Of a DNA stretch of 64,000 nucleotides, positions 8,530 through 16,597 are shown one piece after another. The translations under genes were made by a program, and so were the position numbers. The notes below the pieces were generated by a model. The model was not told where the DNA came from, ran no database searches, and worked only from the letters and a program-made list of their open reading frames with translations. The stretch comes from WYZ-LMO2 sp038731605 (GTDB taxonomy: Archaea; Halobacteriota; Archaeoglobi; Archaeoglobales; Archaeoglobaceae), in assembly GCA_038731605.1 (NCBI GenBank), contig JAVYQP010000001.1, positions 124,001 through 188,000 of the forward strand, in the 5' to 3' direction. Within the stretch, counting starts at the first letter, position 1. Each line of letters opens with the position of its first letter.

Positions 8530-9711
8530 TTACCCCTTCGGTGGCTCCGGGATTAGGAACGCAAACAAGCCCTGGATTGCGAAGAAGAGTGCTGAAACTC
8601 CAAATGCAACCGTGAACCCGTAGCTAACTGCGATCGGCGCTATTATGAAGGGTGTGCTCAGGAAAGCTCCGAGGCACAAAAACGTGTTTATCAGCCCCGC
8701 AGAGCCACCGACCCACTCTGGTCTCATCTTCGTGTCGACTGCGGGCAAATAAGCTGGAACCGCCATCCAGTGTGGAATAACGCCACCGGCGAGGAAACCA
8801 GCAAGCGTTATTGTGAACCAGAGTATCGGGACATCGCCTATTATCCACCCAGCAAAAACGAGCACCGAGAAGCTCAGCGACAGTAGAGAGATGTATAGCC
8901 TTACTTTCCCAGTCCTTGCGCTTATCATCGGGAATAAGAGCGACCCGATCCACCCGGACCAAGTTATCATCGCAACGATTGCTCCAGCGGTTGCAATGTC
9001 AATTCCCCTTTCAAGTGCCCCTGTTGTGAACAACGCTTGAAATGGAACCATGCCCGCCAGTGCGACGAACGTTCCAAGCGCAGTAGCCCAGATTGCCTTG
9101 TTGCTCAGCGCCCTCTTTGCACCCTCGATGACATTGGCTTTTGGAATCGTAACACCTTCCGGCGCATCTCTAACGATGAGCGCAAAGATGACGAGTGCAA
9201 CGACTATCAGCAACCCGCCGACGAAGTTTATCTCGCTCCAGCTTTGGAAGTATGGCGCAAATGTAAGCCCGAGGGAGAGCCAGATCATAAGGGCGGTCAT
9301 GTAGATTCCGGTTGCAAAACCTATCTGCTTCGGTGGGAACCATGCGCTGATTATCTTTGGAAGATTTACGAGCGTTGCACCGAGCCCTATGCCGACGAGA
9401 ATCTGGGCGATGATCAGCGAAGTGTAATCTGTGCTGAAACCCTTTAAAAACGTTCCTAAGGCTGTGATGACTGCGCCCATGGTTGCGGTTATCCGGATCC
9501 CGATCTTGTCTGCGAGCATCCCAGCAGGGAAGGCGAGAATGCCTGCGACGAGCCACGGGAGTGTGAACGCAAGGGAGTAGGTGGTCTGGTCAACTCGGTA
9601 GAGTTCCATGAGCACTGGTGCAAGAGTCCCCATCGCATACCATGCGAACACGAGGGAGCCAAAGAGTAGCCATGAAACTGCTAAAACAATCCATCTTCGC
9701 CTCTCTTGCAT
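8530..9711 (-). CDS. MFS transporter, OxlT-like, linked to corrinoid methyltransferase cluster
   Basis: A 393-residue major facilitator with about 12 hydrophobic segments. The loop between helices 2 and 3 reads GMLADKIGIRIT, the MFS motif A, and the second half repeats the pattern. Overall it resembles the oxalate/formate antiporter (OxlT) group of small carboxylate carriers. Its position and shared operator suggest uptake of the methylated substrate, such as a methoxylated benzoate, or export of the demethylated acid. ATG 9711 is preceded by GAGGTGATC. Substrate is inference only. Confidence 0.88.
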   Translation of the reverse strand: MQERRRWIVLAVSWLLFGSLVFAWYAMGTLAPVLMELYRVDQTTYSLAFTLPWLVAGILAFPAGMLADKIGIRITATMGAVITALGTFLKGFSTDYTSLIIAQILVGIGLGATLVNLPKIISAWFPPKQIGFATGIYMTALMIWLSLGLTFAPYFQSWSEINFVGGLLIVVALVIFALIVRDAPEGVTIPKANVIEGAKRALSNKAIWATALGTFVALAGMVPFQALFTTGALERGIDIATAGAIVAMITWSGWIGSLLFPMISARTGKVRLYISLLSLSFSVLVFAGWIIGDVPILWFTITLAGFLAGGVIPHWMAVPAYLPAVDTKMRPEWVGGSAGLINTFLCLGAFLSTPFIIAPIAVSYGFTVAFGVSALFFAIQGLFAFLIPEPPKG

Positions 9712-9744
9712 TCAGATCACCTCGAAGGTCTTTAAACTTCAAAA

Positions 9745-9754
9745 AAATAAAATC
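9745..9754 (-). promoter_or_regulatory. TATA box of MFS transporter gene
   Basis: Minus-strand GATTTTATTT is centred about 38 bp before the start at 9711, predicting a leader of about 12-14 nt that holds GAGGTGATC. The palindrome at 9755-9776 abuts it, the same geometry as in front of the corrinoid-protein gene. Confidence 0.6.
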
Positions 9755-9776
9755 TGTTATGAACCCGTTCATAAGA
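9755..9776. promoter_or_regulatory. candidate operator, perfect palindrome upstream of MFS gene
   Basis: TTATGAAC-CC-GTTCATAA (9757-9774) is a perfect 8-2-8 inverted repeat. The near-identical site at 8454-8475 lies in the same position relative to the TATA box of the corrinoid operon. Being 85 bp before the histidine kinase start at 9862, it could also influence that divergent gene. Confidence 0.65.
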
Positions 9777-9833
9777 GACCTTGCTTTGTCAAGGCGTAAG
9801 AAGCGAGATAGGGTTTCGAAACCGCAAGAAAAT

Positions 9834-9842
9834 CCTTTTAAG
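9834..9842 (+). promoter_or_regulatory. TATA-like box of histidine kinase gene
   Basis: CCTTTTAAG centred near 9838 is 24 bp before ATG 9862, predicting a leaderless transcript and deciding that start over the upstream in-frame TTG at 9781. Confidence 0.5.
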
Positions 9843-9861
9843 CACAGAAAAGTCTACGTCC

Positions 9862-11211
9862 ATGCTTACCGCAAAGACTTTGCAGATGACTTTCCCGCTC
9901 ATCTGGGCACTCGTAGCAATAGCTTGGCTCCTCTCTTTTCCCTTGCATCCCGAAGATAAGCTCGATTACGAAGACGTTGCGATCGAGGGCTTAATTCTCG
10001 TTTCGCTAATCGTCGTCTTCTTTGTCCTCAAAGCACTGCCGAAGGTGATGCTTGGCTGGGGAGTTTTTGTGATTCCATGGATAACGGATCTGCTCGACGA
10101 GTTCACATCTGAGCCTGAGTTTTTTGACACAACCTTAGAAGGGATTTTGAAATCCCTGGGTTTGATCTTGATTCTCCTTGGTCTTCTCAAGGCTTATCGG
10201 AAGCTCGAAGAGCAGAAAGAAATCGCTGAAAAGAAGTTCAAGTGGTTCAGCACACTCGTTGAGATCGCTCCATTTCCGATGATCGTCTACGACGAGAGGG
10301 GCTTTGTCTATGTTAACAAAGCAGTCGAAGAAAATACGGGCTACAGCAGAAGTGAGCTCCTTGGGGGAGTTTTCTGGGAGCTTTTTGAAGGAAAGGAGCT
10401 GGAGAAGATGAGAGAAGTGATCACCAAAAGGCTGAGGGAGGAGAAAGTTGAGCCCTACACATTGAAGATCAAAAGAAAAGATGGAACCTACAGGACTCTG
10501 ATATCCTATGGAACGCATTTGTCTATAGAGGGGAAAAGATACGGGCTTGCAGCGTTTGCGGATGTTACGGAACTCGAGGAGAAGAGAAAGATTGCAGAAG
10601 ATCTTTCAAAGATGATCTCTTTGATCAACAAAACGCTTCGCCACGACGTGCTGAACGCTTTAACCTCTGCGGTTGGATTTATGGAGCTCTACAAGGAAGA
10701 GAAAAGCGAGGAGTATTGCGAGAAAGTAAGGCGAAGCGTCGATCGGGCGATAGCGATTGTGAAGAACTTAAAGAAATTCGAATCTGCGGTCAGATCTGGG
10801 GAGCTAAGGGTTGTGAACGTTCGTGAAATCGCCGAGAGTGTTTCGAAAAACTTTGCAATCCCAATCGAGATCGAAGGCGAGTGCGATGCAGTTGCGGACG
10901 AAGGGCTTGCGACCGTTTTTGAGAACATAATCCAGAACGCAGTCCAGCACTCTGGAACTGAGAAGATCACGATTAAGATAAATCGCATCGGCGAATTCTG
11001 CGAGATCCGCATTTCCGACTACGGCAAAGGAATTCCGGATGAGATCAAGGAGAAGATCTTTGAAGAGGGCTTCTCGTATGGAGAAAAAGCGTCGACTGGA
11101 TTGGGGCTTTACGTTGTCAAGAAGATCGTAGAACGCTACGAGGGCAAGATATGGGTTGAAAACACCGTTCCAAAGGGGGCGACTTTTGTCGTTCGACTCC
11201 GAGCGGTGTAG
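9862..11211 (+). CDS. Membrane PAS-domain sensor histidine kinase
   Basis: A 449-residue sensor. Residues 1-115 hold about four membrane helices, 130-240 a PAS domain (IVYDERGFVYVNKAVEENTGYS), then a dimerisation region with the phospho-acceptor in TLRHDVLNAL (H261), and a HATPase_c domain with N box NIIQNAVQHSG, G1 box DYGKGIPD and G2 box STGLGLY. It should autophosphorylate in response to a membrane or cytoplasmic signal. No response regulator is adjacent. It diverges from the methyltransferase cluster and may sense the same substrate, which is only inferred from position. A longer reading frame from TTG 9781 lacks a promoter and is less likely. Confidence 0.88.
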   Translation: MLTAKTLQMTFPLIWALVAIAWLLSFPLHPEDKLDYEDVAIEGLILVSLIVVFFVLKALPKVMLGWGVFVIPWITDLLDEFTSEPEFFDTTLEGILKSLGLILILLGLLKAYRKLEEQKEIAEKKFKWFSTLVEIAPFPMIVYDERGFVYVNKAVEENTGYSRSELLGGVFWELFEGKELEKMREVITKRLREEKVEPYTLKIKRKDGTYRTLISYGTHLSIEGKRYGLAAFADVTELEEKRKIAEDLSKMISLINKTLRHDVLNALTSAVGFMELYKEEKSEEYCEKVRRSVDRAIAIVKNLKKFESAVRSGELRVVNVREIAESVSKNFAIPIEIEGECDAVADEGLATVFENIIQNAVQHSGTEKITIKINRIGEFCEIRISDYGKGIPDEIKEKIFEEGFSYGEKASTGLGLYVVKKIVERYEGKIWVENTVPKGATFVVRLRAV

Positions 11212-11255
11212 AAAGGTATGAGGCTATTCAATTTTTTCTTTTTTATTTAAAAGTT

Positions 11256-11546
11256 TCATTGATGTTCTTCAATAATCTTTCTATAGCTTTCTCTAACTCT
11301 ATATCTCTCGAGATTTACTTTGTCGAGAGGTATTTTCCAAACTTTAGAAACAACCCAATCAGGGACAGGACTTAATAGCATGTGACATCTGCCGCATAAA
11401 GTAATTAGATTAGAAAGTTCTTCGGTGCGCCCTTCCTTCTTGGGAATTATATGATGAACTTGGCTTGCATTATTCTTACCACAAACTCTACATCTGTAAT
11501 TGTCTCTTTCCAGGACGAGATTCCTAATATTTTTCCACGTGCCCAT
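11256..11546 (-). CDS. Small HNH endonuclease
   Basis: A 96-residue stand-alone HNH nuclease. It has two zinc-binding CxxC pairs (CRVC near residue 19 and CGRC near 51) around the catalytic core VHHIIPKKEGRTEELSNLITLC, the usual HNH arrangement. Such free-standing proteins can be remnants of mobile elements or take part in repair or restriction. There are no flanking repeats, methyltransferase or intron sequence that I can see. It lies in a relatively AT-rich, loosely packed stretch between the kinase and cbf5. Confidence 0.85.
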   Translation of the reverse strand: MGTWKNIRNLVLERDNYRCRVCGKNNASQVHHIIPKKEGRTEELSNLITLCGRCHMLLSPVPDWVVSKVWKIPLDKVNLERYRVRESYRKIIEEHQ

Positions 11547-11705
11547 CTTCTAACCCCCACATCTTACATGCTGGCCATTTTCGCCTAACAGCTGAGCACA
11601 CCTAAAGTTACAGACAGTAGCAAGGAATTTGGAGGATCGGGGGTGGAATGGAGCCGGATATGCTCAGTTATACCGCTCAACGTCAAAAGATTTATCTGTA
11701 GCCTC
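11547..11705. other. unassigned stretch between HNH gene and cbf5 promoter
   Basis: No full gene is apparent. Two observations can be recorded. A short open frame at about 11621-11701 (plus) reads like a protein C-terminus (EPDMLSYTAQRQK then stop) with no start of its own, perhaps a decayed gene. CTGAGCA (11592-11598) and TGCTCAG (11660-11666) could pair and frame a structured RNA. Neither is strong. Confidence 0.3.
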
Positions 11706-11736
11706 TTTATAAATTTTTCTTTTCTGTAAAAGTCAC

Positions 11737-11746
11737 ATTTTTAAAA
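11737..11746 (+). promoter_or_regulatory. TATA box of cbf5-ribosomal protein run
   Basis: TTTTTAAAAC centred about 25 bp before GTG 11766 predicts a leaderless cbf5 mRNA. A second TATA-like sequence (CTTTATAAATT) lies at about 11704-11714. No comparable AT-rich gap was seen before the end of the run at 27876, so this may be its main promoter, although internal promoters cannot be excluded. Confidence 0.5.
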
Positions 11747-11765
11747 CCTTTAACATCCTTTCTCT

Positions 11766-12734
11766 GTGAAACTTGGGAACTACTACGTGATCGAGGAATT
11801 TGAGACTGGCGATTACGGATGTCCTCCAAACAAGAGGAGCGTTGAAGATCACATAAAGAAGGGTTTCGTCTGCATAGACAAGCCGATGGGTCCAAGCAGT
11901 CACGAGGTCGTCGTTTGGGTTAGGAACATCCTCGGGGTCAAGAAAACAGGACATGCTGGGACGTTGGATCCAAGGGTTACAGGAGTTCTGCCAATTTTCA
12001 TAGAAACAGCGACTAAGCTTGTGAAATTTTTGCAGGAGTCTGGCAAGGAATACGTTTGCCTCATGCGCCTCCATGGGGACGTGAAGGAAGAAGAGATAAA
12101 GAAGGTCTTCAGACTGTTCACGGGCAAGATCTTTCAGAAACCGCCATTGAAATCTGCGGTTAAGAAACAGCTGAGGATTCGGGAAATATACTCGATGCAG
12201 ATCCTCGAAATCGATGGGAGAGATGTTCTCTTCAAAGTCTCGACGGAATCTGGGACTTACATAAGAAAGCTCTGCAAAGATATGGGCGAGGTTTTGGGCG
12301 TTGGAGCACACATGCAGGAGCTCAGGAGGACTAAGACGGGAACTTTTACGGAAACGGATTGCTACACACTTCAAGATCTGCTCGATGCTTTTGTTTTCTG
12401 GAAGGAGGAGGGGGAAGACAGATACATAAGGGAAGTGGTAAAGCCAATGGAATTGGCGGTCGCAGAGATTCCAAAGATAGTCGTCAAAGACACCGCAGTT
12501 GACGCAATTTGCCATGGTGCGAATTTGAGCATAAAAGGAGTATCGATGGTGGAGAAGAACGTGAAGGAGGGAGAAGTTGTTGCGATGTTCACGGCGAAAG
12601 GCGAGCTCGTAGCCCTTGGCAGGGCTTTGGTGAACGCAGAAGATATGCTCGAGCTGAAGAAAGGGATAGTTGTCGACGTTGAGAGAGTATTGATGGAGCG
12701 TGGAGTTTATCCGAGGGTATGGAAATCAAAGTAG
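11766..12734 (+). CDS. cbf5: tRNA/rRNA pseudouridine synthase Cbf5 (H/ACA RNP catalytic subunit)
   Basis: A 322-residue TruB-family pseudouridine synthase, the catalytic subunit of archaeal H/ACA ribonucleoproteins. The catalytic motif GHAGTLDPRVTGVLPIFI holds the essential Asp, and IDKPMGPSSHEV and the ESGTYIRKLCKDMG motif are typical. The C-terminal part (from about residue 235, PKIVVKDTAVDAICHGANL) is the PUA domain. It starts with GTG, TATA 25 bp upstream. In many euryarchaea cbf5 follows cmk and L14e; here it heads the ribosomal run. It overlaps the next gene by 16 bp. Confidence 0.95.
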   Translation: MKLGNYYVIEEFETGDYGCPPNKRSVEDHIKKGFVCIDKPMGPSSHEVVVWVRNILGVKKTGHAGTLDPRVTGVLPIFIETATKLVKFLQESGKEYVCLMRLHGDVKEEEIKKVFRLFTGKIFQKPPLKSAVKKQLRIREIYSMQILEIDGRDVLFKVSTESGTYIRKLCKDMGEVLGVGAHMQELRRTKTGTFTETDCYTLQDLLDAFVFWKEEGEDRYIREVVKPMELAVAEIPKIVVKDTAVDAICHGANLSIKGVSMVEKNVKEGEVVAMFTAKGELVALGRALVNAEDMLELKKGIVVDVERVLMERGVYPRVWKSK

Positions 12735-13489
12735 CGATCCCATCTTCTTCGCTCATAAACGAAACGGACGAGAAGATAAAGGTCTACAAGCTCGGAACGA
12801 TCGCAAGGGCTCTTGCGATTTATAGAGTGAAGGAACTCATAATCTACCGGGATCCGATTCTCGATGAGACGAGGTTCATGAGGAAGGTGTTCGAGTATCT
12901 CGAAGCACCGCAGTATCTGCGGAAGTTCCTTTTTCCAATCGACGACGATCTCAAATACATCGGCGTTGTCCCACCGCTTGCAATCCCTTCGCACAAGTCG
13001 AAACATTTAAAAATCGGAGAATTGAGGGAAGGGGTCGTAAGGAAGGTGGCTCCTGACGGAACACGATGGGTCGATGTAGGTGTCGAAGCCCTTGCACCCC
13101 TTAAATGCGACGACGCAAGGGGTGCACGTGTTACCGTCAGGATCGTTTCGAAGACCCCGTTGCGAGTCGAGAAAGCAGAAGCTACGGAATACTGGGGGTA
13201 TAGGGTAAGGGAAGCGGAGCTCGAAGAAGTGCTCAAGGAAGAGAACGTGATCGTCACGTCGCGTAAAGGAAGAGTGCCAAGGTTGGATGAAATTAGGAAA
13301 GCGACGTTCGTCTTTGGGAACCCGAGGGAGGGAGTGTTTGAGATAATGAAGAGGATGGGGATAGAAATGGAAGTAGAAGCCTGGAACACGATTCCAGAGC
13401 AAGGAGTGAAGAGTGTTCGCCTCGAGGAGGCGATAATATCGACATTGGCAATCGTCAATTTCATCTCGTATTGGGGTGGTTTTAGATGA
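12719..13489 (+). CDS. SPOUT-family RNA methyltransferase (putative RNA uridine-N3 methyltransferase)
   Basis: A 256-residue protein of the SPOUT methyltransferase group (DUF171/SPOUT1-like). The central insert (about residues 95-155, ELREGVVRKVAPDGTRWVDVGV) looks like an OB-fold, and the knotted C-terminal part has VFGNPREGVFEIM and the closing SVRLEEAIISTLAIVNF helix, typical of SPOUT AdoMet sites. It lies directly before the L3 gene in many archaea, so an rRNA target is likely. Overlaps cbf5 by 16 bp and rpl3 by 4 bp. Confidence 0.82.
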   Translation: MEIKVAIPSSSLINETDEKIKVYKLGTIARALAIYRVKELIIYRDPILDETRFMRKVFEYLEAPQYLRKFLFPIDDDLKYIGVVPPLAIPSHKSKHLKIGELREGVVRKVAPDGTRWVDVGVEALAPLKCDDARGARVTVRIVSKTPLRVEKAEATEYWGYRVREAELEEVLKEENVIVTSRKGRVPRLDEIRKATFVFGNPREGVFEIMKRMGIEMEVEAWNTIPEQGVKSVRLEEAIISTLAIVNFISYWGGFR

Positions 13490-14472
13490 AGACGCACAGA
13501 CCAAAGCGAGGATCCTTAGCGTTTTCCCCAAGGAAGAGAGCGGAGCGAATAGTTCCAAGGATAAGGACTTGGCCAGAATGCGACGAAGTTAGGCTTCAGG
13601 GATTCGCTGGTTACAAGGCTGGAATGACGCACATCGTGATGATCGACGACAGGAAAAATTCGAAGACTTACGGCGAAGAAATCGTGGTCCCAGTAACGGT
13701 CATCGAAGCCCCGCCGATGAAAGTCGCCGGAATAAGGGTTTACAAGGAGACGCAGTATGGACTGCAAATCGTAAAAGAGGTCTGGACGAATCAGCTCGAC
13801 GCATTCTTGGAGAGAAGGGTGAAGATTCCAAAGAAAAGCCACGACATCGAAGCTCTGAAATCCGTAGAGGGCGACGAGGTTAGGGTTATAACCTACACGC
13901 AACCGTATCTGATCAGCGGTGTGCCGAAGAAAGTTCCAGACGTGATGGAGCAGAAGGTCGGTGGTAAGTTCAGCGAAGCCCTTGAATATGCAATCTCGAA
14001 GCTTGGAAAGGAAGTAAGAGTCTCAGAAGTGTTCAAAGAAGGGGCAATCGTTGACGTTAGCGCAATAACGAAGGGCAAAGGTTTCGAGGGAGTTGTTAAG
14101 AGATGGGGAGTTATAACGCTCGACGCAAAGCACGCAAGGAGCAGTAAACACAGAAGAGTCGGAACTCTCGGTCCATGGCTTCCGCACCGCATCAGGTGGA
14201 CGGTTCCGCAGTATGGACAGATGGGCTTCCACCAGAGACTTGAGTTCAACAAGAGGATAATAAAGATCGGAACAAATGGCGAAGAAGTTACGCCAAAGGG
14301 CGGTTTTCCGCACTACGGCGTTGTTAGGAACGACTACGTTCTCATCGCTGGAACCGTTCCCGGGACTGTGAAAAGACTCGTTCGCATTAGGGATGCGGTA
14401 AGACCTCCGAAGGCTGAGTTCACGGGAGTTAACGTTGTTTATGTAAGCACAAGCTCGAAGCAGGGGAAGTGA
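13486..14472 (+). CDS. rpl3: 50S ribosomal protein L3
   Basis: Archaeal uL3, 328 residues, with the expected opening HRPKRGSLAFSPRKRAERIVPRIR and the core GFEGVVKRWGV...GTLGPWLPHRIRWTVPQYGQMGFHQR, whose tip reaches the peptidyl-transferase region. First true member of the ribosomal cluster. ATG overlaps the SPOUT gene by 4 bp. Confidence 0.97.
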   Translation: MKTHRPKRGSLAFSPRKRAERIVPRIRTWPECDEVRLQGFAGYKAGMTHIVMIDDRKNSKTYGEEIVVPVTVIEAPPMKVAGIRVYKETQYGLQIVKEVWTNQLDAFLERRVKIPKKSHDIEALKSVEGDEVRVITYTQPYLISGVPKKVPDVMEQKVGGKFSEALEYAISKLGKEVRVSEVFKEGAIVDVSAITKGKGFEGVVKRWGVITLDAKHARSSKHRRVGTLGPWLPHRIRWTVPQYGQMGFHQRLEFNKRIIKIGTNGEEVTPKGGFPHYGVVRNDYVLIAGTVPGTVKRLVRIRDAVRPPKAEFTGVNVVYVSTSSKQGK

Positions 14473-14473
14473 T

Positions 14474-15232
14474 ATGAAGGCGAACGTTCTCAATTTGAAA
14501 GGGGAAGTTGTTGAAGAAATCGAGTTGCCGGGCATTTTCAACGAAGATTTTCGCCCGGACATAATAAGGAAAGCGGTTCACGCGATTCAGTCTCATCGCA
14601 GACAGCCATACGGTCCGAACCCCTTGAGCGGAGTAAACTACGCTTGGGAGAACTGGGGACCTGGGCATGGATACGCAAGAGTCCCAAGGTGGAAGCTCGG
14701 GCTTAGGGCGGTAGTAGTCCCACAGGCGGTTGGCGGAAGAGAAGCGCATCCACCGAAGGTTCAGAAGAAGTGGGAGGAAAAGATAAACAAGAAGGAAATG
14801 AGGAAAGCGCTGAAATCTGCGATCGCTGCGACTGCGAATGCCGAGCTTGTGAAGTCGAGAAACCACGTTTTTGAAGGAGAATTGCCTAAAGTCGTTGTCG
14901 ACGAGTTCGAAACGATAAACAAAACAAAGGAAGCGGTCTCAGTTCTAAAAGCCATCGGCGTTTATGCGGACATTGAAAGGGCGAAGGAGAGAAAGAGACA
15001 AAGGGCGGGAATTGGAAAGATGCGTGGGAGGAGATTCGTCTCGAAGAAGAGCGTTTTAGTGGTCGTTGGAGAAGACAAGGGGATTTCTAAGGCGATTCGC
15101 AGTCTCCCAGGAGTCGATGTTGTGACAGCGAGGAATCTGAACGTCGAACTACTTGCCCCTGGTTGTCATGCTGGTAGATTGACTGTTTACACGAAATCTG
15201 CGCTTAAGATTTTGGAGGAGTGGTTATGTTGA
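14474..15232 (+). CDS. rpl4: 50S ribosomal protein L4
   Basis: Archaeal/eukaryal-type uL4 (252 residues), recognised by QSHRRQPYGPNPLSGVNYAW and the rRNA-binding loop GHGYARVPRWKLGLRAVVVPQAVGGREAHPP that lines the exit tunnel. Starts one base after the L3 stop and overlaps rpl23 by 7 bp. Confidence 0.97.
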   Translation: MKANVLNLKGEVVEEIELPGIFNEDFRPDIIRKAVHAIQSHRRQPYGPNPLSGVNYAWENWGPGHGYARVPRWKLGLRAVVVPQAVGGREAHPPKVQKKWEEKINKKEMRKALKSAIAATANAELVKSRNHVFEGELPKVVVDEFETINKTKEAVSVLKAIGVYADIERAKERKRQRAGIGKMRGRRFVSKKSVLVVVGEDKGISKAIRSLPGVDVVTARNLNVELLAPGCHAGRLTVYTKSALKILEEWLC

Positions 15233-15471
15233 TCCAGCACTTTGTCTTGACTGAAAAAGCGATGATGGAGCTGAAGAAGAACGTGATCACCGCAGTCGTC
15301 AATCTGAAGGCGAGAAAGAACGACATAAAAAAGGAGTTCGAGAAGCTGTTCAACGTTGAGGTGGAGAAGGTGAACGTTCTCGTGACTCCAAGGGGAGAAA
15401 AGAAGGCTTACATAAAGCTGAAGTCGAATTACAACGCTGAAGAACTGCTTTCAAAGCTCGGGGTGTTCTGA
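15226..15471 (+). CDS. rpl23: 50S ribosomal protein L23
   Basis: uL23, 81 residues, located at the tunnel exit where SRP and the Sec translocon dock. Recognised by FVLTEKAM, VNLKARKNDIKKEFEKLFNVEVEKVNVL and the PRGEKKAYIKL hairpin. ATG 15226 is preceded by GGAGGAGTGG and lies inside the end of rpl4; an in-frame GTG at 15220 is less favourable. Confidence 0.95.
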   Translation: MLIQHFVLTEKAMMELKKNVITAVVNLKARKNDIKKEFEKLFNVEVEKVNVLVTPRGEKKAYIKLKSNYNAEELLSKLGVF

Positions 15472-15472
15472 T

Positions 15473-16186
15473 ATGGGTAAGAGGATAATTTCCCAGAACA
15501 GAGGTAAAGGGACGCCAACCTACACAGCGCCTTCGCACAAGTATAAGGCGGACATAAAGCACTTGCCCTTTAAGGATCAGGCGATCTCTGCAAAGATCGT
15601 AGACATAGTTCACGATCCTGCAAGGAACTCACCTATTGCACTTGTAAAGCTCCCAGACGGCAAAGAAGAATACGTTCTCGCAGTCGAAGGACTTGGGACT
15701 GGAGATTGGATATACATGGGAGAAAACGTAGAAATCAGGGCTGGAAACACGACTTATCTTAAAAACATCCCAGAAGGAACTCCAGTTTGCAACATCGAGG
15801 CAATTCCCGGCGATGGAGGAAAGTTCGTTCGTGCGAGTGGAACTTTTGCGCTCGTTGTTTCAAGAGAAGAGGACAAAGTTATTGTTCAAATGCCATCTGG
15901 TCAACTGAAGTGGTTCCATCCGCTCTGCAGAGCTACGATTGGCGTCGTTGCGGGTGGTGGAAGGGTTGACAAACCCTTCGTCAAAGCGGGGAAGAAGTTC
16001 TACAAGATGAAGAGCAAGGCTGCGAAGTGGCCGAGGGTTCGTGGAGTTGCGATGTGCGCAGTTTATCATCCGTTTGGCGGTGGAAAGCACCAGCACGTCG
16101 GAAGACCGAAGACCGTTAGTAGGAACGCTCCACCGGGAAGAAAAGTTGGAAGCATCGCAGCCCGTCGCACGGGTGTGAGGAGGTGA
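15473..16186 (+). CDS. rpl2: 50S ribosomal protein L2
   Basis: uL2, 237 residues, with the OB fold and SH3-like domains and the conserved C-terminal GVAMCAVYHPFGGGKHQHVGRPKTVSRNAPPGRKVG, which carries the His near the peptidyl-transferase centre. Begins one base after rpl23. Confidence 0.97.
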   Translation: MGKRIISQNRGKGTPTYTAPSHKYKADIKHLPFKDQAISAKIVDIVHDPARNSPIALVKLPDGKEEYVLAVEGLGTGDWIYMGENVEIRAGNTTYLKNIPEGTPVCNIEAIPGDGGKFVRASGTFALVVSREEDKVIVQMPSGQLKWFHPLCRATIGVVAGGGRVDKPFVKAGKKFYKMKSKAAKWPRVRGVAMCAVYHPFGGGKHQHVGRPKTVSRNAPPGRKVGSIAARRTGVRR

Positions 16187-16190
16187 TAGA

Positions 16191-16592
16191 ATGGCGTTAA
16201 AGAGCAAAGTTTCGAGAACAAAGGAGTTCTTGTTCCGTGGTTACACGTTTGAGGAGATCCAAAAAATGTCTCTCGAGGATTTCATGAAGCTCTTGCCAGC
16301 GAGAGAGAGAAGGAAGCTGAAACGAGGTCTAACAGAGCAGGAGAAGATACTTTTGGAGAAGTTGAAGAAAAAGGGTAGCGTTAGGACTCACTGCAGGGAC
16401 ATGGTGGTGTTGCCAGAGATGGTGGGCAAGGTTGTGTTTGTGCACAACGGCAAGGACTTCGTTAGGGTGGAGATAAAGCCAGAGATGCTTGGGCATAGAC
16501 TTGGAGAGTTTGCGCAGACGAGGAGATTCGAGAAACACAGCGGTCCGGGTGTCGGAGCTACGAGAAGTAGCAAATTCGTGCCACTTAAGTGA
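16191..16592 (+). CDS. rps19: 30S ribosomal protein S19
   Basis: uS19 of archaeal length (133 residues); the N-terminal extension (FLFRGYTFEEIQKMSLEDFMKLLPARERRKLKRGL) is shared with eukaryotes, and the core VRTHCRDMVVLPEMVGKVVFVHNGKDFVRVEI ... HRLGEFAQTRR is standard. Preceded by GAGGTGATAG. Confidence 0.96.
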   Translation: MALKSKVSRTKEFLFRGYTFEEIQKMSLEDFMKLLPARERRKLKRGLTEQEKILLEKLKKKGSVRTHCRDMVVLPEMVGKVVFVHNGKDFVRVEIKPEMLGHRLGEFAQTRRFEKHSGPGVGATRSSKFVPLK

Positions 16593-16597
16593 TGTCT

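Noticed and set aside
9781..9861. TTG-started extension of the histidine kinase
   Set aside because: The extension contains the likely TATA box (9834-9842) and is not hydrophobic or domain-like.
11733..12515. A 260-codon open frame antisense to cbf5
   Set aside because: It lies entirely opposite a clear Cbf5, has a composition typical of antisense frames (many Leu, Phe, Arg), no promoter and no recognisable domain.
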